Shown here one piece after another: positions 45,201-54,165 of a stretch of 64,000 nucleotides of DNA. A program made the position numbers and the translations under genes. The DNA comes from Prolixibacteraceae bacterium (GTDB taxonomy: Bacteria > Bacteroidota > Bacteroidia > Bacteroidales > Prolixibacteraceae), in contig CP082230.1 of assembly GCA_019856515.1 (NCBI GenBank), positions 186,001 to 250,000 on the forward strand, read 5' to 3'. Every line of letters begins with the position of its first letter. Positions within the stretch are counted from its first letter, which is position 1. The notes below the pieces were generated by a model that did no database searches, was not told where the DNA came from, and saw only the letters and a program-made list of their open reading frames with translations.

Positions 45201-47308
45201 CGATTTTAGATATCAATGCAAAACCACAGCTCTCTTTTGCTGTTGGGTCTATTGAAGAGGGACAAGTGGCACGTGTTAATGTGACATTGACGACTCCACT
45301 TGGAAGTGATCTGGTTTTGGATATAAACTATATTGATGGAAGTGCAAAAGCTGGACAAGATTATCAAATACTTACACGTCAGATAACTATTCCTGCCGGT
45401 GCCGCTGCACTAGGTTTTGATATTACAACGATTGAAGATACCGAAGAGGAAGGGGATGAAGATTTTGAAATACGTTTTACTACCTCTAATACGTTAGTTG
45501 AGATGCCTGTGGATAGGCTTTCTGTTATGATTAACGATAATGATTCAACTCCAATTGCTAGAGATGATTCTTATACTATAAACGAAGGAGAAGGCTTGGT
45601 GCGTTCTTTAGGTGATAATGATTTTATGGGGGATTTACCTTCAAAAGGGTTTACGATTGTAAAGTCGAGTTTTCCTGTATCTCAAATCTCATTTGATAAA
45701 ACGACAGGACAGTTTTCTTACACACCTCCAAGAGAGTTTTCTGGAATTGATTCTTTAAGCTACACTATTGAAGATGCGGATGGAGATGTAACACCTCCTG
45801 CAAAAGTGCTTGTACGTGTTCTAGAAGTGGATGATATTCCTGTGGCTAATGATGATTTATATACTTCAAAGGAGCGAACACACCCAAGTTATGCGACACT
45901 AACAGAAAATGTCTTATCGAATGATGTTGGACTTGGAGATGGGGTGAAAGTACAGTTAATAGAAGATGTAAAACATGGTACACTTGTATTAAATGAAGAT
46001 GGTAGTTTTACGTATAATCCAGATCCTCAGTTTTTCTCTAGCGATGATTTGGTTCCTTCTGTACCTAAAGATTATTTTACATACCGAATTGTTGATCAAA
46101 AACAAGCGACACAAACCTCAGTAGGCAAATGCCAAATAGAAGTAGCTTATTATAATGATGAGGCTCCAATATTAACAAATGATCGTGTGAGTACTAATGA
46201 TAAAACTCCTGTAGAAATTGATCCTTTGGTAAACGATAATGATATTGATGGAAAGAATACTATTGATGTGAGTTCTTTCGCTATAGAAAGTATAACCGGA
46301 CAAGCGACTGTTGTATATGAAGATAACATGCTTAAGATTACGCCTAAAAAAGGAGTAGATGAAGTATGTGTTATCACTTATAGAGTAAATGATTTAGGTA
46401 TTGATGGGCAACCAAGTAAAAGGTCTTTAACTGGAACTGTTGAAGTCACGATAAGCAAATTGAACCAAGTTCCGATAGCTAAATGTCAAAAACCTGCAGA
46501 TTTTCATTTAACAAGTACAGGAGACGTAGAGTTCAATGCTACTATGTTAGATAATGGATCTTCGGATTCTGATGGCGAAGCCTTAACCTATAGTATGGAG
46601 TCTGTACTTTGGGGTAGTGCAACAAGTGTCACATTGGATTGTGGTTATGTAGGAACGGATATTCCAGTGGATTTAGTTGTTAGTGATCCTAAGGGAGCTA
46701 CCAGTCGTTGTTCAACAACTTTTACTGTTGTTGATCCTATTGATCCAATTTTAAAAGGAGATGCTCCTTCTAGTCAAGTCTATAGTGTTCCTAAGGGAGT
46801 GACTTCAAAAGTGGTTAGTTATACTGAACCTATATTTGAGGATAATTGTACGACAGGTATTATACCGACACGTCTTGAAGGAAAACCAAGTGGTAGTAGC
46901 TTTTCAATAGGAACACATTCTATCAGATATAAGGGAGTCGATGCTGGTGGTAATTCGAGTGCAGAAGTTTCATTCGACATCATTATTCATGAGTTAGATC
47001 CTATATTGTCTCTTACCGATCCAACAATCGTTCTGTGTGAAGATGAATCGACCTCATTAGAGTTGACTATTGTAGGATCGATTGGAGATTGTACAATAGA
47101 ATTATTATTGGATGGTGTAGTGAACAACACTGTCGTATTTAAGAAAGTCAATAGTACAAATTACCAAGCTGATTTTGTCGGACTACCTAAAGGGCTTCAT
47201 GACGTTGCAGTAAGAGTCACAGATGATACTGGGACAGTCTCTTATTCCAACGAGATATCATGGAATGTGAAAGGAAGACCTGCAAGTTTGAAAATACAAG
47301 CAAATTAG
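42293..47308 (+). CDS. Giant multidomain surface protein with IgGFc-like, Ig-like, Calx-beta and HYR repeats
   Basis: This 1671-aa exported protein has a signal peptide (FVLILWLSLVTVISKGQ). The N-terminal 550 residues resemble the IgGFc-binding N-terminal region (VGAGTHFFAGFMKSC, KPIVVNSGSWS). An Ig-like domain (WTYNWYKNGEKIDG) follows, then at least three Calx-beta repeats (INIDGLASATEGEQLDVNIV; GEDYNATPGTITFAPGE; SFAVGSIEEGQVARVNVTL). Tandem-95/cadherin-like linkers (ARDDSYTINEGEGL; VANDDLYTS) and a HYR-like domain (PTRLEGKPSGSSFSIGTHSI) come next. It lacks a clear T9SS C-terminal domain and ends SLKIQAN. The start is ATG 42293; a GTG two codons earlier is less likely. It is probably adhesive. 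Confidence 0.85.
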   Translation: MNNFSKFVLILWLSLVTVISKGQLSKKHYLPPFYGNITSSMHDARGYFTLYLSTNETTPFDVTIKRGDGTLITTINGLSVRNSVNYQLPTLIENFLQNSVTYKQPLFIKASDRGKVLSDKGIVLEGDHEFFVNVRIITRAQGASLTSKGLVGAGTHFFAGFMKSCFSPYNGNNSQFISIMATSNNTVVSIKNKNFNWFSRNQNDQSGWTLERASQNKYSRRLNKGETITLGYDNDQFRNASSRLPSNGVAFESPNGTEITATKPIVVNSGSWSASPSGLQARDIGFDQIVPVNVVGDQYILVKGQGNKSPNSSFDETKHGEAAVIIATKNNTVVTYHGNGGNSRTITLAKKGDAAFIDQELFDKYFESSVRGRRTIDGYRIWYNYRTGDIDPYEMLPSVYLESTKPIYVYQTITGVRDKDQTTGMSFIPPLKCTSDYKVTIPFARAFEADGSGRSYNGNNRSLNTVIKGSTSSRNITINGTALSNSSYTAVPGGSGWYSFSYQVPRNGHYVVENTQKDPINVALYGESGNVGAAGYFSGFGTRPITVPELSVDGAVENCGENTRIVVQNNQPGWTYNWYKNGEKIDGATSSSYTTNGSGYYSVEAGLNCNGRVSKTYPSDPIYLFPCINIDGLASATEGEQLDVNIVLSESVPFPVTYDLEIVSESGNGIATHGTDYKVIGSLTGITIPANTLLSTVSFDLMDDSIREPEEHFTVRITRSTMSKINIGTCVATIKENDNDLPKLSVDLQQDNWKDGIDEAGTEGKDITLSLKLSEKTGYFVSVDYEFIDITAKNGEDYNATPGTITFAPGELEKEIHLMVIDDNLYDIESKESFKLMLNNVSEAELSIDPKKEVFIVDDETKPSLAIKGSSVLTAREGDDIRVEYHLTTPLDSTFTVGYKTTTKAGSGYATANLDYTEVPLTDVQLLPGTTDGAITVSTLVDGLAEVQEKFMMQFRTSKIVDVTRFVDLSILDINAKPQLSFAVGSIEEGQVARVNVTLTTPLGSDLVLDINYIDGSAKAGQDYQILTRQITIPAGAAALGFDITTIEDTEEEGDEDFEIRFTTSNTLVEMPVDRLSVMINDNDSTPIARDDSYTINEGEGLVRSLGDNDFMGDLPSKGFTIVKSSFPVSQISFDKTTGQFSYTPPREFSGIDSLSYTIEDADGDVTPPAKVLVRVLEVDDIPVANDDLYTSKERTHPSYATLTENVLSNDVGLGDGVKVQLIEDVKHGTLVLNEDGSFTYNPDPQFFSSDDLVPSVPKDYFTYRIVDQKQATQTSVGKCQIEVAYYNDEAPILTNDRVSTNDKTPVEIDPLVNDNDIDGKNTIDVSSFAIESITGQATVVYEDNMLKITPKKGVDEVCVITYRVNDLGIDGQPSKRSLTGTVEVTISKLNQVPIAKCQKPADFHLTSTGDVEFNATMLDNGSSDSDGEALTYSMESVLWGSATSVTLDCGYVGTDIPVDLVVSDPKGATSRCSTTFTVVDPIDPILKGDAPSSQVYSVPKGVTSKVVSYTEPIFEDNCTTGIIPTRLEGKPSGSSFSIGTHSIRYKGVDAGGNSSAEVSFDIIIHELDPILSLTDPTIVLCEDESTSLELTIVGSIGDCTIELLLDGVVNNTVVFKKVNSTNYQADFVGLPKGLHDVAVRVTDDTGTVSYSNEISWNVKGRPASLKIQAN

Positions 47309-47331
47309 TCTTTTGTGTAGACATGAAAGCA

Positions 47332-47370
47332 AACAAGAGGGGTGTCTTAATGAGAGATGCTCCTCTTGTT
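47332..47370 (+). terminator. Terminator of the surface-protein gene
   Basis: AACAAGAGG and CCTCTTGTT arms extend to a 15-bp imperfect stem with a 9-base loop. The following T content is modest. Confidence 0.6.
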
Positions 47371-47591
47371 ATTGAGTAAGTTTGGTTTTGAATAAGATTG
47401 TCGGTGATGAATTAGATGCAATGAACACATGCAGTATCGTTTGATATTGTGTGAATTAATAATTAAATGTAAAACACGAGTTGATCTCTCATTGGTTCTT
47501 TTCGTTTTTAGACCATTTTTAAATTGATGCTTTTACGATCATGTAAAGGGAAAAACCATTCATTCTTCGAGGTCTAATATAAATGAAGCCT

Positions 47592-47599
47592 TATCTTTG
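47592..47599 (+). promoter_or_regulatory. Candidate -7 element (TATCTTTG) for fumarase
   Basis: An exact TAnnTTTG match lies 85 bases upstream of the fumarase start. TTCG at 47566-47569 is a weak -33. Confidence 0.4.
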
Positions 47600-47684
47600 T
47601 TAGCATATCTGAAGAAGACGGACTAATATTCGATAGTTCTTCTTATTTATGTAGTTAATAGTAATCTAAAAGAAAAAATAAGTC

Positions 47685-49298
47685 ATGGCTGAATTTATTT
47701 ACGAAAAGCCTTTTCAACTTGGTAAAGATACTACAGAGTATCGCTTATTAACCAAGGACTATGTGGAATTGGTGGAGTTTGATGGTAGAAAAATTTTGAA
47801 GGTAGATCCTAAAGGATTAGAACTTCTTGCACAAGAGGCAATGGCTGATGTATCTTTCTATTTGAGAAAGGCTCACTTGCAATCTGTCGCAAAGATTCTT
47901 CAAGATCCAGAGGCAACAGATAATGATCGTTTTGTTGCTCACACAATGTTGTTAAATTCAGTGGTTGCAGCCGAAGGGCAACTTCCAACATGTCAAGATA
48001 CAGGTACTGCAATTGTTGTTGCAAAAAAAGGAGAGGATGTTTATACTGGTATAGATGATGGAGAAGCACTTTCTCGAGGAATCTACACCACATATCAGGA
48101 TCGTAATTTAAGATATTCTCAAGTGGTGCCATTTACCATGTTTGATGAAAAAAACTCTGGTATTAACCTCCCTGCTCAGATTGATATCTATTCAAATCAA
48201 GGAAATAAGTATGAGTTCTTGTTTTTAACCAAAGGTGGTGGGTCAGGAAACAAAACATATTTATACCAAGAGACAAAAGCTCTTCTAAACGAGGAAGCAC
48301 TAACTAAGTTTGTTAAGGCTAAGATAAAAGATTTAGGAACATCTGCTTGTCCTCCTTATCACTTGGCTCTTGTTATTGGTGGAACATCTGCTGAAGGTAA
48401 CCTCGCTACAGTGAAAAAAGCTTCTGCTGGTTACTTAGATAATTTGCCAACTGAAGGTAATGAGAGTGGTCGTGCATTTCGTGACCTTGAATGGGAAGCA
48501 AAAGTGCAGAAGATGTGCGAAGAGTATGGTGTTGGTGCCCAGTTCGGAGGCAAATACTTTACTCATGATGTACGCGTAATTCGTCTGCCTCGTCATGCTG
48601 CTTCTTGTCCCGTAGGTATTGGTGTTAGTTGTAGTGCTGATCGTAATGTAAAAGGGAAAATAACTGAAGATGGGATCTTTTTAGAGCAATTAGAAAAGAA
48701 CCCTTCTCAATTTATTCCTGAGCATGCTCCAGAATTGGTAAAGGCAATCGATATTGACCTTGATCGCCCAATGGAGGAAGTATGTGCAGAGCTTTCTAAA
48801 TATCCTGTAAAAACACGATTGAATCTAAGTGGTACACTGGTGGTTGCTCGTGATATTGCTCATGCTAAAATCAAAGAGATTTTGGATAATGGAGGGGAGA
48901 TGCCTGAGTATATGAAGAATCATCCTGTTTATTATGCTGGACCAGCTAAGACACCAGAAGGAATGGCTTCTGGAAGTTTTGGACCAACTACAGCTGGACG
49001 TATGGATCCTTATACAGATCTGTTCCAGAGCAATAAAGGTGCGATGGTAATGGTTGCAAAAGGAAACCGTTCACAACAAGTAACTGATTCTTGTGCAAAG
49101 CATGGTGGTTTCTACTTAGGGTCTATTGGTGGTCCTGCTGCAATTCTTGCTAAAACAAGCATCAAATCGGTAGAGGTAATTGATTTCCCTGAGTTAGGGA
49201 TGGAAGCTGTTCGTAAGATCCGTATTGAGAACTTCCCTGCATTTATTATTGTAGATGATAAAGGGAATGATTTCTTTCAAGAGTATAAAGATCGATAG
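47685..49298 (+). CDS. fumA: Class I fumarate hydratase
   Basis: This 4Fe-4S fumarase converts fumarate to malate in the TCA cycle. Domains for the alpha and beta regions of class I fumarases are fused in one chain of 537 aa. Visible motifs are [12 protein letters not shown] (Cys ligand near residue 106), [21 protein letters not shown] with a Cys, [16 protein letters not shown], and the C-terminal domain with [16 protein letters not shown] and [19 protein letters not shown]. The symbol fumA is by family (fumA/fumB-type). It is a single gene with its own promoter-like element and a bidirectional terminator. Confidence 0.95.
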   Translation: MAEFIYEKPFQLGKDTTEYRLLTKDYVELVEFDGRKILKVDPKGLELLAQEAMADVSFYLRKAHLQSVAKILQDPEATDNDRFVAHTMLLNSVVAAEGQLPTCQDTGTAIVVAKKGEDVYTGIDDGEALSRGIYTTYQDRNLRYSQVVPFTMFDEKNSGINLPAQIDIYSNQGNKYEFLFLTKGGGSGNKTYLYQETKALLNEEALTKFVKAKIKDLGTSACPPYHLALVIGGTSAEGNLATVKKASAGYLDNLPTEGNESGRAFRDLEWEAKVQKMCEEYGVGAQFGGKYFTHDVRVIRLPRHAASCPVGIGVSCSADRNVKGKITEDGIFLEQLEKNPSQFIPEHAPELVKAIDIDLDRPMEEVCAELSKYPVKTRLNLSGTLVVARDIAHAKIKEILDNGGEMPEYMKNHPVYYAGPAKTPEGMASGSFGPTTAGRMDPYTDLFQSNKGAMVMVAKGNRSQQVTDSCAKHGGFYLGSIGGPAAILAKTSIKSVEVIDFPELGMEAVRKIRIENFPAFIIVDDKGNDFFQEYKDR

Positions 49299-49319
49299 GT
49301 CATATATTTGATTCATATA

Positions 49320-49351
49320 AAAAAAGAGGATCCATTTGATCCTCTTTTTTT
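49320..49351. terminator. Bidirectional terminator between fumarase and LRR genes
   Basis: A run of A, then GAGGATC and GATCCTC arms around a 5-base loop, then a run of T. It separates two convergent genes. Confidence 0.92.
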
Positions 49352-49366
49352 GATGTAAGTATTATC

Positions 49367-51403
49367 TTACATCAATTTGTCCTTTAAAACAGTGCCATCT
49401 TTTAATATAATTTGAAGTAGATAAATCTCATTTGATCTAATTGGAAGCGGAATTATGCTTGTATTAGGATGAATATTCAAGATGATATTTCCCATTATAT
49501 TGTAACATACAATCTTGTGAATTTCATTATAGGAGCTTAACTCTAACGTTTTTCTATTGCTACAATACTTATAGATATCTGTTTGGTCTATATCCCTAAT
49601 TCCTGTCGTTTTATTCTCTTCTATATTAATAAAACGTTTCCATAGTTTCGCATTCTGATACTTTGCAAGCGATCCTTTAGGTACTATCAGCCTTGTTGTT
49701 TTATAAGCAGCCTTGTTGAAAACAATTATTTCGTCTGCGTGCGATCGACTAATAGAATAAGTGCCTGCTGGCCACATCTTGATGGCAGGAGGATCTACTG
49801 CATGAATCGTTATCTGTTTTAGTGTTTTCGTACTACCTAGAAATGCTTGTTCTCCTATGGTCTTTAGATTCTTTGGTAAATCTAATGTCTTGATACCCTT
49901 ACTATCTCCATCTGTATTTTGGTAGGCACTATACCCAATATATTCAATTTTAGATGGAATGAAAAGATCTCGTTTAAAGTAGTTGCTATTTGTAAATGTA
50001 TAGTCGTTGATTTTGTAAATATTAGAGGAGAGGGGACTGCCTCTTTCAAAGCTTTTACAACCTCTAAAAGCTCCTGCTCCAATAGTATGAATTGCATCTT
50101 TTGTTTTTGGTCTTCCCTTTAAGTTTTTACAACCGTCAAAACAGTATTCTCCTATGGAGCGAATCTTCTCGTGGAGTTCTAACTCCCCATCTAAATTTTT
50201 ACATCCTCTAAAAGTGCCTCCTTTAAGCTCTGATATTGACTCTGGGAACTTAAGACCACCACTCAACCCAGTACAGTTCTTAAATGCTTTAGAGCCAATT
50301 GTATTTAGTGTTGATGGAAAGTTTAGGTCTCCTTTTAAGCTAGTGCAGTTTTCAAAAGAAGAGAACCCAATAGCATATAATTTATCTGATAGATTAATCG
50401 AGCCTTGTAACTTATGACAGTTTAAAAATGCGGAATATTTAACCTCTTCTAATGTCGAAGGTAAAGTTAATTGCCCATTTAACCCTTTACAGTCTAAAAA
50501 GGATGCAGCGCCAACTATTTTAATTCCTTCAGGAATGGTTAAATCTCCAGTAATATTTTCATCTCGTGTAAATGCAGAATGTGGAATTGTTTTCAGATTG
50601 TCTGATAATTTAATTATTCCATTAAATCCTGTACAGTCGCTAAATGCATAAGGTTCCATCTCCACAACACTATTGGGAATGATTAGATCTCCCATCAAAG
50701 TTGTACACCCAGAAAATGCGGCTTCTCCGATAAAGTTAACATTGCCAAGGTATAATTTACCTCGGATGCTAATGCATTTATAGAATGCATATGCCTCAAT
50801 ACGTTCAACTTCATCGTGAAGAAGGTCTCCTTTAAGGGTTGCATATAAATCTTTACATCCTGAAAATGTACCTGATTCGATTACTGTTACTCCTTTAGGA
50901 AGTACAGAAGTCCATGATAAATCTTCACAACCAGCAAAACAATAGGGGCCTAACTTATTTAGTTGATTTGGGAATTGAAAATTAAACATGCCAGTACACT
51001 CCTTAAAGCAGAATTTTCCAATTTCCTCTACCGAGTGATTAAAGTGTACTCTAAAGTTCCTACTTTTACAATAAGCAAATGTGTATGCACCAATAACTTT
51101 TACATCTGTATTTAATAGATTAACTTCTTCAATCGTAAAATTAGGGTTGATAATACTTTGGTCAAAGAGTCCTCGATGTCTATTGTTTTCATAACATATT
51201 GCCAAAACTTTTTGTGAATTAATACTATAAGGAATCTCAATAGAAACATCATTGCCGATATACTTGTTGAGGCTTATACCTTTGTCTCCATTAATGGTGA
51301 TTTCAGTAAATTCCCAATCTGTTTGTGATGCTGGGAGATTCCGCATGCCCATCACAGGAGATAACCATGTGATTAGATAAATTAAAATAATTATTTTTTT
51401 CAT
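49367..51403 (-). CDS. BspA-type leucine-rich repeat surface protein with probable T9SS sorting tail
   Basis: This 678-aa exported protein has a signal peptide (ILIYLITWLSPVMG). About 18 BspA/LRR_5-type repeats of about 23 residues follow, each with a core like AFxxCxxLxGxLxxP, for example GAASFLDCKGLNGQLTLP and YSAFLNCHKLQGSINLS. After a linker (residues about 560-605) the last 70 residues look like a type IX secretion tail, with HKIVCYNIMGNIIL and EIYLLQIILKDGTVLKDKLM. The role may be attachment or binding of surface ligands (inference). The C-terminal sorting call is moderate, because the motif is not perfectly standard. Confidence 0.85.
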   Translation of the reverse strand: MKKIIILIYLITWLSPVMGMRNLPASQTDWEFTEITINGDKGISLNKYIGNDVSIEIPYSINSQKVLAICYENNRHRGLFDQSIINPNFTIEEVNLLNTDVKVIGAYTFAYCKSRNFRVHFNHSVEEIGKFCFKECTGMFNFQFPNQLNKLGPYCFAGCEDLSWTSVLPKGVTVIESGTFSGCKDLYATLKGDLLHDEVERIEAYAFYKCISIRGKLYLGNVNFIGEAAFSGCTTLMGDLIIPNSVVEMEPYAFSDCTGFNGIIKLSDNLKTIPHSAFTRDENITGDLTIPEGIKIVGAASFLDCKGLNGQLTLPSTLEEVKYSAFLNCHKLQGSINLSDKLYAIGFSSFENCTSLKGDLNFPSTLNTIGSKAFKNCTGLSGGLKFPESISELKGGTFRGCKNLDGELELHEKIRSIGEYCFDGCKNLKGRPKTKDAIHTIGAGAFRGCKSFERGSPLSSNIYKINDYTFTNSNYFKRDLFIPSKIEYIGYSAYQNTDGDSKGIKTLDLPKNLKTIGEQAFLGSTKTLKQITIHAVDPPAIKMWPAGTYSISRSHADEIIVFNKAAYKTTRLIVPKGSLAKYQNAKLWKRFINIEENKTTGIRDIDQTDIYKYCSNRKTLELSSYNEIHKIVCYNIMGNIILNIHPNTSIIPLPIRSNEIYLLQIILKDGTVLKDKLM

Positions 51404-51788
51404 AGACTATTAATGTTGTTGTTTTCAGATGTTAAAATATAGAAAAATATTACTGAACAATAACACAAACGTTATGTATGATAAACGAGACGATGTGACA
51501 ATGGTGTGTTACCTTTTTATGTGTATTGATAGTGAGTGTGATAGGTGTTGTTTTATGTGCTTGAAATGATATTAATTAAATTTTGAATAGGAAAATGTCA
51601 TTTAATGTATGATCATTTTTATTTCAAAATGAATGATAATAGATCTCTATCTTAAATTGGTCTATTTAAGATAGGTTTAATTTAAGTGGAATTAACTTTC
51701 ATCTTAATAAAAACTATTTAGTATCATTTTTTGTTGCAATAGAGGATTGTTCTTTCTTTGTAATTAGCGACAACTAAAAATCATCCCA
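51404..51788. other. 385-base divergent intergenic region
   Basis: The region separates the divergent LRR and AraC genes and should contain both promoters. A candidate for AraC is listed. No gene is seen. Confidence 0.5.
51730..51760 (+). promoter_or_regulatory. Candidate promoter of the AraC gene
   Basis: TTTG at 51730-51733, 19 bases, then TTTCTTTG at 51753-51760 (one mismatch to TAnnTTTG). The coding start is 28 bases downstream. Confidence 0.45.
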
Positions 51789-52604
51789 ATGGAGACACAT
51801 AACCTCGAATCAAAAGATAGAGATATATTCATTCGTCCTATCTCTTACAAAAATCACTATGACTTTTCAAAGATTCATCGTCATACATATTATGAGATAC
51901 TGCTCTTTGAAAATGGTGCAGGAGGAAATCAGGTCATTGATTTTGAGCAATTCTCCATAGAGAATGATATGCTCTATATGGTTGCTCCAAACCAAGCTCA
52001 TTTAATCCAACGTAAAATGAGTGAAGATGGATGTATTATTCAATTTTCCCAAAAGATCATTGAGTCATGTTTGCCATACCTTTCCTCTGCAATTCTTTTT
52101 ACACTAAGAAACCAAAATTCTTTAAAATTAGAACATGATACAACAAGGCGGCTACTAGAGTATATGGGAATCCTAGATCAGCTATTAAAAGACAGCAATG
52201 GAGTATTTAATGAAAAGATAAAACTATTTTTATCTTTCTTTTTATGTGACCTACACGAACGATTACAAGGAGGTAATGAAAAAGAGGTCTCTACATTAAC
52301 TTTACGATTTATTGATGAGGTACAGAAACACTTTAAGGAAGATCGCAATATACGAAACTATGCAGATCGTTTATTTGTTTCTACAACGACTCTGAGTAAA
52401 CAAATTAAAGGAGATATTGACAAAACACCATTGGAGATTGTACATGAATATTTGATTGTTGAGATAAAGCGTCTAATGATTATAGAGAAGTTTTCTCATA
52501 AAGAAATTAGCCATTATCTCCATTTTGATAGCCAAAGCTCCTATTCACGATTTGTCGTGAAAATGACGGGTCTGAAACCTTCCGATCTATTCAACTCTTT
52601 ATAA
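51789..52604 (+). CDS. AraC-family transcription regulator
   Basis: This soluble regulator is 271 aa long. The N-terminal half is a cupin-like ligand domain (SKIHRHTYYEILLFENGAG; YMVAPNQAHLIQR) and the C-terminal 100 residues form the double helix-turn-helix (IRNYADRLFVSTTTLSKQIK; FSHKEISHYLHFDSQSSYSR). AraC regulators of this kind sense small molecules; the target operon is not visible from the sequence. It is divergent from the LRR gene and precedes a gene-poor stretch with several hairpins. Confidence 0.9.
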   Translation: METHNLESKDRDIFIRPISYKNHYDFSKIHRHTYYEILLFENGAGGNQVIDFEQFSIENDMLYMVAPNQAHLIQRKMSEDGCIIQFSQKIIESCLPYLSSAILFTLRNQNSLKLEHDTTRRLLEYMGILDQLLKDSNGVFNEKIKLFLSFFLCDLHERLQGGNEKEVSTLTLRFIDEVQKHFKEDRNIRNYADRLFVSTTTLSKQIKGDIDKTPLEIVHEYLIVEIKRLMIIEKFSHKEISHYLHFDSQSSYSRFVVKMTGLKPSDLFNSL

Positions 52605-52771
52605 TTTCACAAAATATGTGTACAAATTGCTAACTCATAATTGAATTCAAACCGATATATTTGAACTGTGTTTAGTACTGCAAATATTGTTCTTGAAGAA
52701 TAATATTTGTTACATCTTTTTGAGTTGTTAATTAGGTAGTTTATCTAATAAACATCCGTTCATGTTTTTAT

Positions 52772-52804
52772 CTACTACTCCTCTTTTATCCCGAGGAGTA
52801 GTAG
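52772..52804 (+). repeat. Hairpin downstream of the AraC gene
   Basis: CTACTACTCCTC and GAGGAGTAGTAG form a perfect 12-bp stem with a 9-base loop. There is no T tract. It could end the AraC transcript. Confidence 0.55.
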
Positions 52805-52858
52805 TGTTCGGATATGAAAAAGAGAGATAGAATTTTATTTAATTGTGATATTTCAGAT

Positions 52859-52976
52859 TAGCACATAATTTATTGTGTGCTAGAAGTATATAAATAATAA
52901 ATGTGAATTAAAGGTTGTTAATTGCACTTTATTTAGTGCAAGGTCGAAGGAAGATATCTATATATCTTCCTTTTTT
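52859..52976 (+). ncRNA. Candidate small RNA with three stacked hairpins
   Basis: About 118 bases carry a hairpin at 52859-52882 (TAGCACA/TGTGCTA), one at 52922-52941 (TTGCACT/AGTGCAA), and an 11-bp terminator stem at 52947-52972 followed by T6 at 52971-52976. No ORF covers it. No good promoter has been found; it is a structural prediction only. Confidence 0.3.
52947..52976 (+). terminator. Rho-independent terminator, 11-bp stem
   Basis: AAGGAAGATAT with ATATCTTCCTT, a CTAT loop, and a T run to 52976. Confidence 0.75.
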
Positions 52977-53085
52977 AACATATATCCCCTTCATAATAAG
53001 GTCAAATATGAACTGAATGGGCGATAGAATATGGTTTATGCAGATAATATTTATTTGAAAGCATGCATTCCATTTTCTGAATATG

Positions 53086-54099
53086 TTATGAAACGACCTT
53101 TTCCTGTATAATCTGAGATAAAGCTTCAATCCACTCTTTGTCTTGATTAAGGCTTTCGGTCCAAGTAAACTGCTCCCCATCGAAAGAGTAGTACAACTCC
53201 CTATACTGTTCTCCAATTTCAATAGTGGTTTCAAGACAATCAGTAACAAACGATGGAGCTACCACATGAAGTTTTTTATACTGTTTCGCTAGCTGTTTGA
53301 TAGTCTGGTCTGTATATGGTTCAATCCATGGTGTTTTTCCTAATCGACTTTGGAAAGCCACACTATAATCTTTCTCCGAAATGCCTAACTCTTTTGCAAT
53401 AAGAGATGCCGTTTGAAAGCATGCTGAACGGTAACAATAAACTGAACATACATCACAATGTGTTGTGGATTGGATACATTTACAATGGTTTCCAAGTGAT
53501 TTAAGTTGGCTTACAGGAATTCCATGAAAACTAAACAAAAGGTGATCCGGTTGATGATGATCTAAATCTCTTTTTATTTTGTTAGTCATCGCTTTAATAT
53601 ACAATGGATGATCATGAAAATAGGATATCACTCTCATATTTGGAATAACATTCCATCCTTTAATACAGCGAAATACCTCCTCTATAGCAGTGCCGTTAGT
53701 TGCAGATGCATATTGTGGAAATAGTGGAAGTATAATGATCTGATCTACCATCTTATCACGTAAAATATCTAGCTGTGACGCTATGCTAGGAGCACCATAC
53801 CTCATGGCCAACACTACTTCGAAGTCCGTGTTCTCCTGTAATTGTCGTTCAAGGTCTTCACTGATGATACGCAGTGGCAACCCCTCAGGTAATGCAAGTT
53901 TGAGATACTCTTTTTGAACTTTAGGAGCCCTAAAAGGAGCAATGATACCATTGACAAGCAACCAGCGTTTCCATGTAGATATATCAATGACTCGTGGGTC
54001 CATTAAAAATTCTTTTAGATATTTTCTAATGTCTTTGACACTTGTTGATTCCGGTGTCCCTAGATTAATAAGCAATACACCAACACTCTTTCTACTCAT
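53086..54099 (-). CDS. hemH: Ferrochelatase
   Basis: This enzyme inserts Fe2+ into protoporphyrin IX in the last step of protoheme synthesis. Motifs: LLINLGTPES (10-19), LPLFPQYASATNGTA, FSFHGIP with metal-binding His192, and VTDCLETTIEI with Glu290. Its 337 aa is normal. A cysteine-dense stretch at 206-227 (C206, C208, C215, C218, C222, C227) sits where ferrochelatases often have a Cys-containing loop, and could bind metal or an iron-sulfur cluster (inference). The gene is alone on the minus strand, followed by the 975-aa gene about 65 bases upstream. Confidence 0.94.
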   Translation of the reverse strand: MSRKSVGVLLINLGTPESTSVKDIRKYLKEFLMDPRVIDISTWKRWLLVNGIIAPFRAPKVQKEYLKLALPEGLPLRIISEDLERQLQENTDFEVVLAMRYGAPSIASQLDILRDKMVDQIIILPLFPQYASATNGTAIEEVFRCIKGWNVIPNMRVISYFHDHPLYIKAMTNKIKRDLDHHQPDHLLFSFHGIPVSQLKSLGNHCKCIQSTTHCDVCSVYCYRSACFQTASLIAKELGISEKDYSVAFQSRLGKTPWIEPYTDQTIKQLAKQYKKLHVVAPSFVTDCLETTIEIGEQYRELYYSFDGEQFTWTESLNQDKEWIEALSQIIQEKVVS

Positions 54100-54165
54100 G
54101 ATATGCCTTCTGATTTGAAACTTATTGTAAATATAGTAGTTCTTAAATAAAGACAGAATACTCTT

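Larger units (their letters stand above)
47309..47684. other. 376-base intergenic region before the fumarase gene
   Basis: It holds a terminator at 47332-47370 and a -7-like TATCTTTG at 47592-47599 upstream of fumarase. No gene is supported. Confidence 0.5.
52605..53085. other. 481-base intergenic region with four hairpins
   Basis: It contains hairpins at 52772-52804, 52859-52882, 52922-52941 and a terminator hairpin at 52947-52976. No gene is supported. A small-RNA candidate is described separately. Confidence 0.6.

Noticed and set aside
47809..48132. 107-aa ORF opposite fumarase
   Set aside because: It is a shadow of the well-conserved fumarase frame.
52929..53249. 106-aa minus-strand ORF at the hemH end
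   Set aside because: It overlaps the terminal part of ferrochelatase in another frame and covers a terminator.
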